Of a DNA stretch of 64,000 nucleotides, positions 19,501 to 26,958 are shown one piece after another (position 1 is the stretch's first letter; every line of letters begins with the position of its first letter). The notes beneath the pieces are model-generated. The model saw nothing but the letters and a program-made list of their open reading frames with translations. It was not told where the DNA came from and did not search any database. Origin of the DNA: Streptomyces ficellus (lineage in GTDB: Bacteria > Actinomycetota > Actinomycetes > Streptomycetales > Streptomycetaceae); the NCBI RefSeq assembly GCF_030406405.1, contig NZ_JAUEPL010000005.1:62001-126000 (forward strand), written 5' to 3'. The translations under genes were made by a program, and so were the position numbers.

Positions 19501-19980
19501 CAGCGGCTGCGCGGAGCGCCACACGGGCAGACCGTGCTGGTCGCGGGCGCCAAGGCGGCCACCCAGACCCCGCCGATCCGGTCCGGCAGGCGCGTCATCT
19601 TCACCACGCTCGACGACGGCACGGGCCTGGTGGACCTGGCCTTCTTCGACGACAGTCACGAGGCGTGCGCGCACACCGTCTTCCACTCCTGGCTGCTGCT
19701 CGTACGGGGCGTGGTGCAGCGGCGCGGGTCGCGCAGCCTCAGCGTGGTCGGCTCGGCCGCCTGGAACCTCGCCGAGCTGGTGGAGCTGCGGCGCGAAGGC
19801 GGCCTGGACGCGGTGGCGGCGCGCCTGGCGGAGCCGGTGGCGACGGCTCCGTCGGACAGCGGGCGGCGGATCACGATGCCGACCGGGTACGAGATGAACC
19901 CCTGGGCGGACCTGCGTCCGGCGGGTGAGGGGGCGGCACCGAAGAAGTTGTGGCACCAGAGTCCGGGGAGCGCGGGATGA
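16558..19980 (+). CDS. dnaE2: error-prone DNA polymerase III alpha, DnaE2 type
   Basis: 1140 residues from GTG 16558, chosen for the AGGAGGTG at 16547-16554; upstream in-frame starts lack a site. Domains: PHP (about 1-260, FTHLHTVSGFSLRYGA), Pol III palm with the catalytic PDIDID at 419-424, thumb/fingers (FRPGPV, GVVVFHEQIIKIL), HhH region and a C-terminal OB fold (about 985-1070). DnaE2 carries out mutagenic lesion bypass, usually with an ImuB-type Y-family partner. That partner follows here with a 4-base ATGA overlap. No ImuA gene is adjacent. Confidence 0.92.
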   Translation: MPGFTHLHTVSGFSLRYGASHPERLAARAAERGMDAVALTDRDTVAGAVRFATACAREGVRPLFGADLAVGERDTGSSPTERRRTPVRGGAFVDESAPRVVFLARSREGWATLCRLISAAHAGEGSPLLPWGENHGDGLTVLLGPDSEVGRALGAGRPDRAARLLAPWREVYGDAVRLEVVHHGRTGTGPGSLRQAARTLGFAAERGMRAVLTNAVRYADPGLGPVADVLDAARRLVPIDPRKGLDSGERWLKDPAAMAACAQAVAEAAGLRRDTAHRLLAMTEETAAACLVDPEDDLGIGTVHFPEAHLVGAGRRTAERVLRSRCAAGMVLRGHDRKHAYWTRLEDELRTIERLGFATYFLTVAQVVDDTRQMGIRVAARGSGAGSLVNHLLGIAHADPVEQGLLMERFLSVRRPALPDIDIDVESARRLEVYRAILGRFGPERVAAVAMPETYRVRHAVRDVGAALSMDPADIDRIAKSFPHIRARDARAALDELPELRELAGERERYGRLWELVEALDALPRGVAMHPCGVLLSDASLLRRTPVVPTSGESFPMSQFDKDDVEELGLLKLDVLGVRMQSAMAHAVAEIQRASGEVVDIDDPAQVRPGDPATYDLIRSAETLGCFQIESPGQRDLVGRLQPSTFHDLVVDISLFRPGPVAADMVRPFIEARHGRAPVRYPHPDLEDALRETYGVVVFHEQIIKILDIMTGCGREEADAVRRGLSDPESQGRIKVWFERSAKAKGYAADVVARTWEIVEAFGSYGFCKAHAVAFAVPTYQSAWLKAHHPAAFYAGLLTHDPGMYPKRLLLADARRRGVPVLPVDVNRSAVAHQIELVSGSLGKWGLRLALSDVHGISEAEAARIEAGRPYASLLDFWERARPSRPVAERLAQVGALDEFGSNRRDLLLHLAELHRLQRGSGSYGDQLPLAGGRKAAPIGLPDLNDEERLSAELGVLSMDASRNLMSDHQAFLAELGVVSAQRLRGAPHGQTVLVAGAKAATQTPPIRSGRRVIFTTLDDGTGLVDLAFFDDSHEACAHTVFHSWLLLVRGVVQRRGSRSLSVVGSAAWNLAELVELRREGGLDAVAARLAEPVATAPSDSGRRITMPTGYEMNPWADLRPAGEGAAPKKLWHQSPGSAG

Positions 19981-20951
19981 TCCTCTACGTACGATTCCGG
20001 CTGGAGCCGACTCCTGAAGGAGGAGGGACCGACGCCCTGCTTCCCCAACTGGTGGGCCTGCTGGGGCAGTTCACGCCGGTCGTCCAGGCGATCCCACCGG
20101 ACGCCGCGCTCGCCGACGTGCGGGGAGCCGTACGGTACTTCGGGCGCGGCCCCGCCGAGCTGGCCGCCGTGATCCGGGTCCGGGCGCTCGCCCTGTACGG
20201 CGTGGACTGCGCCATCGGGGCCGGGCCCAACCCGCTGCTCGCCCGGATGGCGGCACGGGACGCGGCGCCCGGGACGACGCTGGTGGTGACCGACGCGGAA
20301 GCGTTCCTGCGGGACAAGCCGGTCGCCGAGCTCCACGGAGTGGGCACCGCCACCGCCCGGATGCTCTGCTCGTACGGGCTCGACTCCATCGGGCGCCTCG
20401 CCGCGGCCCCGCTCGCCGTGGTCCAGCGCATCGTGGGCGCGCGGGCCGGGCGCGAGCTGTGGGAGCGGGCGCAGGGCACCGACCGTACGGCGGTCGTGCC
20501 GAACGCCGCGTCCCGGTCGGTCGCCGGTGAGCGGACCTTCGACCGCGACGAGCTGGACCAGGAACGGCACCGGCGCGCCCTGCTGTCGCTCGCCGGGGAG
20601 CTGGGCGCGCGGATGCGGGGCGAGGACCAGGTGTGCCGCTCGCTGACGCTCACCGTGCGGTACGCCGACCGGTCGTCCACCACCCGCACCCGCACCCTGC
20701 GCGAGCCGACCGCCCACTCGGTGGAGCTGGCCGCCACCGCGTACGCGATGCACGAGGCGCTCGGGCTCCAGCGGGCACGGGTGCGCGCGATCGGGCTGCG
20801 CGCCGAGGGGCTGACGTCCGCCGAGAAGGCCGCGCACCAGCTCTCCTTCGACCCGGCCGACGACAAGGCGCGCCGGATCGAGGCGGTGGCGGACAAGGCG
20901 CGGGCCAAGTTCGGGCCGGGGGCGATCGTGCCGGGGTCGCTCGCCGCCTAA
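19977..20951 (+). CDS. ImuB-like Y-family polymerase homologue lacking catalytic acids
   Basis: 324 residues, ATG overlapping the dnaE2 stop. The Y-family layout is visible: a palm remnant (MILYVRFRL, where active enzymes have a D-x-D motif), GPNPLLARMAA, an HhH thumb (ELHGVGTATARMLCSYGLDSIGRLA) and a little-finger domain (about 190-280). The first-motif Asp is absent and the S-x-D-E region reads LADVRGAVRYFG, so the usual catalytic carboxylates are missing. This is the ImuB condition: a scaffold linking DnaE2 to the sliding clamp. Translational coupling to dnaE2 supports a shared mutasome. Confidence 0.8.
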   Translation: MILYVRFRLEPTPEGGGTDALLPQLVGLLGQFTPVVQAIPPDAALADVRGAVRYFGRGPAELAAVIRVRALALYGVDCAIGAGPNPLLARMAARDAAPGTTLVVTDAEAFLRDKPVAELHGVGTATARMLCSYGLDSIGRLAAAPLAVVQRIVGARAGRELWERAQGTDRTAVVPNAASRSVAGERTFDRDELDQERHRRALLSLAGELGARMRGEDQVCRSLTLTVRYADRSSTTRTRTLREPTAHSVELAATAYAMHEALGLQRARVRAIGLRAEGLTSAEKAAHQLSFDPADDKARRIEAVADKARAKFGPGAIVPGSLAA

Positions 20952-22462
20952 AGCGCGGCGGGAACCTGGAAGCCGACCTTCGCCAGGTAGCGCGCCAGGT
21001 AGGCCGGGTCCCGGGTGGCCAGGCCGATGTGGCCGTCGGGGCGGATCAGGAACAGGCCCCGGCCGAGCTCATCGGCCAGGGGGCAGTCGGTGACCTGGTG
21101 GGTGCGGATGTCCGACGGTGTCCCGGGCGGCGGGCAGCCCACCGCCAGCAGGGTGAAGTGCGGGCCCTTGAGCAGCTCGAAGAGGCGTCGCGTACCGCCG
21201 TCCGGGGTGGCGCACGGGAGGTCGGGAGCGCGGTCGCCGGCCTGGGCGGCGGCCGGGGAGAGCCGTTCGCGCGTCTCGGTGGACAGCGTGCTGTCGCGGT
21301 AGTGGGCCGACAACTGGTGCGTGACGCGGCCGCGTTCGCGCGCCTCGGCGCTGCCGCCCTCGGGCCGGCGGCCGGCCCGGTAGAGGCGGGTGCTCAGCTC
21401 CAGGACGGCGGCGGCCGCGGGCTGCCGCTCGGCCTCGTAACTGTCGAGCAGCGCGGGCGGGGCGTGGTGGCGGATGACCTGGCCGAGCTTCCAGCCCAGG
21501 TTGTACGCGTCCTGGACGCCGATGTTCAGGCCCTGTCCGCCGCCGGGCGGGTGGACGTGCGCGGCGTCGCCGGCAAGCAGGACGCGGCCCTCGCGGAACC
21601 GTTCGGCCAGTGCCGTACGGGGCCGGTAGCCCGAGACCCACCCCACATCGGTGACCGCGTCGGCGGGCAGGTGGGTGCGGGCGGCGATCAGGGCGCGTAC
21701 CGCCTCCGGGGCGGGCTCGGGGTCCTCGATGTCCGTCCGGGCGGACAGCTGGAAGTCGTCCGTCCCGGGCAGCGGGCACAGCAGGAGCGGACCGCCCGGG
21801 GCGTCGGGCCAGATGTGCCAGTGGTCGCGGTCCAGGTCCCGGACGCGTACGTCCGCCACCAGCGACGGGCGCAGATCGTCCGCCCCGCCCTTCATGGCGA
21901 CACCCAGCGACTCCCGTACGGTGCTGCGCCCGCCGTCGGCCCCGACCAGGTACGGGACGGTCAGCGTCCGGCGGCTGCCGTCGGGGTGCGCCAGCTCGGC
22001 CAGTACGTGCCGGTCGGTCTGGTGCAGGGAGGTGAACCGGGTCCCGTACTCCACCGATCCGCCCAGGGCGAGGAACCGGTCCCGCAGGATCTCCTGCGTA
22101 CGCCACTGAGGGACCATCCACGGTCCCGGGTAGCGCGACGCCGGGGCGTCCGGGTCCTGCTCGATCAGCCGCCACTCGCCCTGCCGCCGGCCGTCCCGCC
22201 AGGTCTGCATGGGCGGGAAGGGGCCGCCGGCGGCCTGGAGCGCGGCCATGACGCCGAGGTCGTCGAGGACCTCCTGGGTGCGCGGCTGAAGGCCCTTGCC
22301 GCGCGAGCCGGGAAAGGGCCGGGCGGCCGCTTCGACCACATGGGCGCGCACGCCGCGCCGGGCGAGGTCGCAGGCGAGCGCGAGCCCGGTGGGGCCGGCG
22401 CCGACGACGAGAACGTCCACGGCGCCGTGCACCGATGCACCTCGGTACGTGTCGCTGCGCAT
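20948..22462 (-). CDS. FAD-dependent aromatic monooxygenase
   Basis: 504 residues, class A flavin hydroxylase. It has the N-terminal dinucleotide fold VVGAGPTGLALA, a DG motif in VGADGGRSTVRE, and the FAD-binding GD motif in VLLAGDAAHVHPPGGGQGLN. The C-terminal 100 residues are thioredoxin-like, as in phenol/rifampicin hydroxylases. It uses NAD(P)H and O2 to hydroxylate aromatic substrates; substrate unknown. It is divergent from a P450 gene (159 bp between), which suggests joint tailoring or catabolism. Its last 4 bases overlap the convergent imuB-like gene. Confidence 0.85.
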   Translation of the reverse strand: MRSDTYRGASVHGAVDVLVVGAGPTGLALACDLARRGVRAHVVEAAARPFPGSRGKGLQPRTQEVLDDLGVMAALQAAGGPFPPMQTWRDGRRQGEWRLIEQDPDAPASRYPGPWMVPQWRTQEILRDRFLALGGSVEYGTRFTSLHQTDRHVLAELAHPDGSRRTLTVPYLVGADGGRSTVRESLGVAMKGGADDLRPSLVADVRVRDLDRDHWHIWPDAPGGPLLLCPLPGTDDFQLSARTDIEDPEPAPEAVRALIAARTHLPADAVTDVGWVSGYRPRTALAERFREGRVLLAGDAAHVHPPGGGQGLNIGVQDAYNLGWKLGQVIRHHAPPALLDSYEAERQPAAAAVLELSTRLYRAGRRPEGGSAEARERGRVTHQLSAHYRDSTLSTETRERLSPAAAQAGDRAPDLPCATPDGGTRRLFELLKGPHFTLLAVGCPPPGTPSDIRTHQVTDCPLADELGRGLFLIRPDGHIGLATRDPAYLARYLAKVGFQVPAAL

Positions 22463-22621
22463 CTCTCACCGCTTTCTCCCGGACGGCACGGCCCGGACAT
22501 GCATCGCACGGCCGCCTGCCGCAATATGCGGAATATGCCCCTGAAGGGGATGGCCCCTTCGCGCTGTCGGCAACATCCCCCCGGTTGGCCTGATGACCGT
22601 ACGCACACCTCGGAGCACACG

Positions 22622-23827
22622 ATGGTTCCTCCCGGCACGGCTGTCACCTGCCCCTTCGACTTCAGCGACGCCCTGGAATTCGACCCGCTGCTGGCCGAGC
22701 TGATGTCCCGGGGCCCGGTCACCCGGATCCGGCTGCCCTACGGCGAGGACGAGGCGTGGCTGGTCACCAGCTTCGACGGGGTACGGCAGGTGACCACCGA
22801 TCCGAGGTTCAGCCGGGCCGCCATCGTCGGCCGGGACTACCCGCGCCTGACCCCCGAGCCCATCGTCTCGCCGGAGTCGGTCAACGTCATGGACCCGCCG
22901 CACAGCGCGCGACTGCGCCGGGCCGCCGCGCAGGCGTTCACCAAGAGCCATGTGGACCGTATGGAGCCGGCCGTGCGGCGCGTCGTCGACGGGCTGCTGG
23001 ACACCATGGCCGAGCACGGCCCGCCCGCCGACCTGGCCGAGCACCTCTCGACGCCGCTGCCGCACCACACCATCTGCGAACTGCTGGACATCGCCCCCGC
23101 CGACAGGCCCGTACTCCTGCGCCGCACCCAGGCGTTGCTGAACACGGCTCCGCAGGAGCGGCGGGCGGCGGCGGAGGCCAAGGCGAACCTGCGGGAGTAC
23201 TTCACCGGTCTGGTCGCCGACCGGCGGCGCGCTCCGGGCGAGGACCTCATCAGCCTCATGGCCGGCGCGCGGGACGGGGAGGAGCCGCTGAGCGACGACG
23301 AGCTGGCCGTACTGGCGGTGACGCTCATCCTCAGCGGCAATGACACGGCGACCTGCCAGATCAGCAACATCGCCTACACCCTGCTCACCCGCCCCGAGCA
23401 CCTGGCCCTGCTGAGACGGCACCCCGGGCGGCTGCCCGAGGTGCTGGAGGAGCTGCTGCGGTTCATCCCGTTCCGCAAGGGCGTCGGCATCCCGCGCGTC
23501 GCGCTGGCGGACGTGGAGCTCGGGGGAGTGCTCATCCGGGCGGGCGACTTCGTCCATGTCTCGTACCTGACGGCCAACCGGGACCCCGCCGTGTTCCCCC
23601 GCCCCGACGAACTCGATCCCGACCGGCCGCCCCGGCCCCATATGACGTTCGGCTGGGGCGGGCACCACTGCATCGCGGCGCCCTTGGCGCTGGCGCAGCT
23701 GAGGATCGCGATCGGGACGCTGCTGGAGCGTTTTCCGGGGCTGCGGCTGGCGGTGCCCGCGCATGAGGTGCGGTGGGACACCGGGACGATCCGGCGCTTT
23801 CCCCTCCGGTTGCCGGTGAGCTGGTAG
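22622..23827 (+). CDS. cytochrome P450
   Basis: 401 residues from ATG 22622. Signatures: I-helix SGNDTA (usual A/G-GxDT with Asn before Asp), ExxR in EELLR, and the haem loop FGWGGHHCIAAPLA with the axial Cys. Length fits soluble actinobacterial class I P450s that take electrons from ferredoxin; no ferredoxin gene is adjacent. The start is supported only by CGGAG 9 bases upstream. Divergent from the flavin monooxygenase gene. Confidence 0.88.
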   Translation: MVPPGTAVTCPFDFSDALEFDPLLAELMSRGPVTRIRLPYGEDEAWLVTSFDGVRQVTTDPRFSRAAIVGRDYPRLTPEPIVSPESVNVMDPPHSARLRRAAAQAFTKSHVDRMEPAVRRVVDGLLDTMAEHGPPADLAEHLSTPLPHHTICELLDIAPADRPVLLRRTQALLNTAPQERRAAAEAKANLREYFTGLVADRRRAPGEDLISLMAGARDGEEPLSDDELAVLAVTLILSGNDTATCQISNIAYTLLTRPEHLALLRRHPGRLPEVLEELLRFIPFRKGVGIPRVALADVELGGVLIRAGDFVHVSYLTANRDPAVFPRPDELDPDRPPRPHMTFGWGGHHCIAAPLALAQLRIAIGTLLERFPGLRLAVPAHEVRWDTGTIRRFPLRLPVSW

Positions 23828-23919
23828 GCACGGCGGCGCGCGGCGGTTATTCACCCGGGTTTACCCGGCCCCCGCCACCCCGGCGACCTGCGCCTCGGCA
23901 TCGGCTGAGCGGCACGGCG

Positions 23920-23952
23920 GAGGGGCCCGTCCCCCCTGTGGACGGGCCCCTC
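23920..23952. terminator. bidirectional terminator hairpin
   Basis: Perfect 13-bp stem (23920-23932 with 23940-23952, GAGGGGCCCGTCC and complement), 7-base loop, between the convergent P450 and LPMO genes. Confidence 0.85.
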
Positions 23953-23971
23953 GCCTTCGCCGCGGCGGGCG

Positions 23972-24973
23972 TCAGCGGGCCCTGCGGCGTGCGGCGCCGA
24001 ACAGCACCGCGGCGCCGATGGCCAGGACGGCCGCGCCGCCGACCGCGAGGTACGGGGTGGTGCCGTCACCGCCCGTCTCGGCGAGGTTCCCGGAGGTGGT
24101 GGTGGCGGTGGGGTTGGTGGTGGCGGCAGCGGGCGACGGTGACGAGGCGCCGTTGGCCTCGGGGGCGTTCGCCTGCTCGGCCGCCGCGCTCGTCGGGGTC
24201 TCCGGCGTCGCCGGCGCCGACGGCTTCGCGGCGTGGTCGTCACCGCCGTGCCCGCCGTGGTCCACCGTCGACTGGCTCGCGCCGTCCTCGATCTGCTCCT
24301 CGGAGGGCGCCGACGCGGTCGGGGCCGGGTCGCTGTCCTTGCCGAAGACCACGTCGGAGCAGGTGTAGAACGCCTCCGGCGAGTCCGAGCGCTGCCAGAT
24401 CGAATACACCAAGTGACGGCCGGACTTGGCGGGGACGGTGCCGTCGAACACGTAAGCCCCGTTCTCCAGCCTGGGGTTGGTCACCTTGGCGAACGGCTTC
24501 GCTTCCAGGTCCGACCACGTCAGCGCCTTGGCCGGGTCGTAGCCGTCCTTGGTGATGTACAGCTCGAAGGAGCCCTTGTGCGGGGCGGTCGCCTTGTAGC
24601 GGAACGTGTGGGGGCCGGAGGTGAGCGGTGAGGCGGGCCAGTCGGCACGGGCCAGGTCGAGGCCCTGGTACTTGTCGCGGTTGGCGCTGCACAGCTTGCC
24701 GTCCGGGATCAGCCGCTTGTGGTTCCCGGCGGCGTTGGCGATGTTCACCTCGTTCCAGTCGTAGAACGCCTGGGCGCCGCTCGCCGCCACCGCCGCCTTG
24801 CACGCCGCCGAGTCAGGGCTCTCCGGCCCCTCGGCGTAACAGGCGGACACCCGGCTGACCGGGTCGGTCATCGAACCGTGCGCGAGGGCCGGAGTGGCGG
24901 CCAGCCCGGCGAACACGAGCGGCCCGGCCCCGAGGACGACGACGGCGGCTGCGTGACGGCTGCGAGCTGTCAT
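23972..24973 (-). CDS. AA10 lytic polysaccharide monooxygenase with LAXTG sorting signal
   Basis: 333 residues. The signal peptide ends at ALA, so the mature protein begins HGSMTDP; that N-terminal His is half of the copper His brace. The AA10 domain (about 32-215) contains WNEVNIANAAGNHK, FRYKATAPHKGSFELYITKDGYDP and VYSIWQRSDSPEAFYTCSDV. A Pro/Thr/Ala-rich linker (about 215-295) leads to LAETG, a hydrophobic helix and RRRAR, a class E sortase signal. The enzyme should oxidatively cut chitin or cellulose while anchored to the cell wall. The AICE attL lies 183 bp upstream of its start. Confidence 0.9.
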   Translation of the reverse strand: MTARSRHAAAVVVLGAGPLVFAGLAATPALAHGSMTDPVSRVSACYAEGPESPDSAACKAAVAASGAQAFYDWNEVNIANAAGNHKRLIPDGKLCSANRDKYQGLDLARADWPASPLTSGPHTFRYKATAPHKGSFELYITKDGYDPAKALTWSDLEAKPFAKVTNPRLENGAYVFDGTVPAKSGRHLVYSIWQRSDSPEAFYTCSDVVFGKDSDPAPTASAPSEEQIEDGASQSTVDHGGHGGDDHAAKPSAPATPETPTSAAAEQANAPEANGASSPSPAAATTNPTATTTSGNLAETGGDGTTPYLAVGGAAVLAIGAAVLFGAARRRAR

Positions 24974-25155
24974 GGTGGCGTTCTCCTTCGACGGGAAAGC
25001 ATGCGTGGGGGGTGTACGGAACGGGATCCGGCCAAGCGGTGCAGCCCCCCGGCTTCGGCACCGACCGGTCCGGACCAGCCCCGGTGATCAGCAAGCTAGC
25101 CCCTGGAAACCCTGAAATCCCCTGCTGGGAGCGGGTCATGGTGATCCTTATGCTC

Positions 25156-25185
25156 CGCTTAAGGCGACGCTAAGAGGCCGCTCAG
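25156..25185. repeat. attL, 30-bp direct repeat
   Basis: Identical to 45172-45201; the flanks differ on both sides (C against T before, G against A after). The core contains CTTA...CTAAG as a partial dyad. It lies 183 bp upstream of the LPMO start and not in a tRNA gene that I can recognise. Confidence 0.92.
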
Positions 25186-25633
25186 GTACTCGCTCCCCGC
25201 GCGGCCGTCCGCCCTTGGCAGCGCGGTGGGTACTGTCCGCCGTAGTCCGCCGACGTCCGCCTGATGCCGTGGTTGGTGGCTCCCTGTATGGCCCCCACGG
25301 GGAGCCACCGACCGGTTGTGCCGCCCTCGGGGGAACGACCCTGGTAGCAGGGGAGCGTCCGCGTCCGGTCGACTTGCGCTTTGTAAGTTCGATCGGGGCG
25401 GCCTGACGGTCAACGTGGCGCGCCGCCACAACGCCCGGATAGAGCTGCTTGTGTCCAGCCCGGTCCAGCGTCGTTGATGTCAGCCGCGGATGTCCGAGCC
25501 TTCAGACCCGTAGTCCTGCCAGGATCGTCGGCGACGGTCATACCGGCCATCTTGGCGGGGGTGCTTGTTGCGATTGCGGCAAGCGTTGCTGTAGATGGCC
25601 TCGCCGACAGACGGATCCTGCCACCCTGGTGAT
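25186..25633. other. AICE left-end intergenic region with hairpin
   Basis: No gene seen in about 450 bp. It holds a perfect 10-bp inverted repeat GGTGGCTCCC/GGGAGCCACC (25275-25284 with 25300-25309, 15-base loop), which could stop transcription across attL. The rest may hold the promoter of the gene at 25634 and integrase arm sites. Confidence 0.5.
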
Positions 25634-26569
25634 GTGACCCTGCTACTCACTTGCGTTACACCTGCCTACGCCGTGCAGGCTTCAGACCGACGCCTGACGT
25701 ATCTGGATGGAGAGATCGCCGAGGAGAAGGCTAACAAAGCCACCATTCTGGGGAATTTCGCCGCCTTTTCTTATACCGGATTGGCCAGATGCTCCGTAGG
25801 GGAGCCAACCGACGAACTACTGATGCGCTGCCTCGCGGCGCAGGGCAAGAATTTCTCTGGCCTATTGGACGAGTTGGCGAAAAATGCGTCACGAGACGTG
25901 CGCAATCTGCCTTTGCGTGTGCCAAAAGCGAATAAGAGAGCGGTGCGCAGGACGTCCTTTGTTGGAAGTGGCTTCGTGGGGCTGCGAAATCCCCAAGTTT
26001 TTAACAGGGAAAAGTCTAGCGATGACCTGCACCCATTTCTTGCCGTCGTCAGTAATGCGCAAGACCTAACGGAAGGCTGGAGAGCTGAAGCGGATCAGGA
26101 GTTTACTGCTCATTTGGGGTTCTTGCCCGAAGGTGCCCCATTCCTTCTCCATGCCGCAGGGCAGGCGCTACGCCCTGAGGAACGTGTGCGGCTAGAGAGA
26201 AACCTGCGTCGGGCGACCGAAAGGGTCTGTCACCCGCAGCCCATCGCCCGCCTCCTAGCCCGTGCCGTCAGGGAGGTGGCAGCTAGAAATGTCACCGTGG
26301 GGCCGAACGTCACTTGTACCCTCATAACAAGATCCACCGCCCTGCAGCCATTCGAATCAATTGCTGGCGGTATGGTGCCGATTGCCGCCGAAGTGCAAAG
26401 TGAAGCCGAATACTTCCGTCGCCCCCCTGCTCCGCAAGCCGATGATATGCGGTGGATTTATAGTCCAGCCGACCCTTCGGCAGCCTTGCATTACGGCCCT
26501 AATTTCGCCCTCAATGGGTTGATGATGAAGGGCTTCTTGTTCGGTCCAACGGACGTAGTGGACTCGTAG
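25634..26569 (+). CDS. putative proteasome-like Ntn-hydrolase (AICE cargo)
   Basis: Taken from GTG 25634, the protein has 311 residues. Met removal would expose Thr1; counting from it, Asp17 falls in SDRRLT with Arg19 and Thr21, and Lys34 lies close to the Lys33 position. The segment ILGNFAAFSYTGLA resembles the proteasome/HslV strand pair with AG.A. Proteasome beta subunits and HslV have Thr1, Asp17, Arg19, Thr21 and Lys33, so I infer a self-standing Ntn-hydrolase. The rest (about 140-300) is unfamiliar. A longer start at ATG 25595 would bury the Thr. Neither start has a good ribosome site. Base composition is lower in G+C than neighbours. Function unproven; a defence role is possible. Confidence 0.55.
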   Translation: MTLLLTCVTPAYAVQASDRRLTYLDGEIAEEKANKATILGNFAAFSYTGLARCSVGEPTDELLMRCLAAQGKNFSGLLDELAKNASRDVRNLPLRVPKANKRAVRRTSFVGSGFVGLRNPQVFNREKSSDDLHPFLAVVSNAQDLTEGWRAEADQEFTAHLGFLPEGAPFLLHAAGQALRPEERVRLERNLRRATERVCHPQPIARLLARAVREVAARNVTVGPNVTCTLITRSTALQPFESIAGGMVPIAAEVQSEAEYFRRPPAPQADDMRWIYSPADPSAALHYGPNFALNGLMMKGFLFGPTDVVDS

Positions 26570-26620
26570 AGCCCATGGCGATAGAAACTAGGCACTGAGG
26601 TCGGTGGAGCGGCTTTGGGC

Positions 26621-26746
26621 GGGAGCTGCCATGGGGCGAGAGATCATGGCCCCGTAAGCTGATGCGCGTCGGGCAGTCTGTGGACCTGCCCGCTAAAGCA
26701 CGACGTTGGGGCCATGAGCTTAGAGGCTCGCCCCATGGTGGCTGCC
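26621..26746. ncRNA. nested inverted repeats, possible structured RNA or DNA site
   Basis: Three nested perfect arms: CATGGGGCGAG/CTCGCCCCATG (26630-26640 with 26727-26737), CATGGCCCC/GGGGCCATG (26645-26653 with 26708-26716) and CGGGCAG/CTGCCCG (26670-26676 with 26686-26692). The outer arm extends further with wobble pairs to 26621/26746. It lies between two convergent genes and is more elaborate than a simple terminator. Candidate regulatory RNA, recombination or replication site; function not known. Confidence 0.45.
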
Positions 26747-26853
26747 TAAAGCCGTGGAGCCGACCGCCCCAGCCACAGCGGTTTCCGCCCTTCGCCCGCA
26801 GCACGTGGCGCGCCGCCTGGCGCGGCCAGGCCGGGCGAAGACAGTGGCCGGGC

Positions 26854-26873
26854 CGCGCCGCCGAGGCGGCGCG
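26854..26873. terminator. hairpin between convergent cargo genes
   Basis: Perfect inverted repeat CGCGCCGCC/GGCGGCGCG with two central bases (effective stem 8, loop 4), followed by another GC-rich dyad. Between 26570 and 26958 no gene is seen apart from this and the nested repeat at 26621. Confidence 0.55.
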
Positions 26874-26958
26874 CTCCCGCGCCGTGCGCGGGCCTTGATG
26901 AAGTAGAGATTTTGGGGCGCTCTTTCAATGAAGTGGCAGCCGTAACAAGCCGGTGCGG

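Noticed and set aside
25156..25185. tRNA 3' end at the att site
   Set aside because: No cloverleaf, T-loop consensus or CCA-type end could be assembled on either strand at attL, attR or the joined site.
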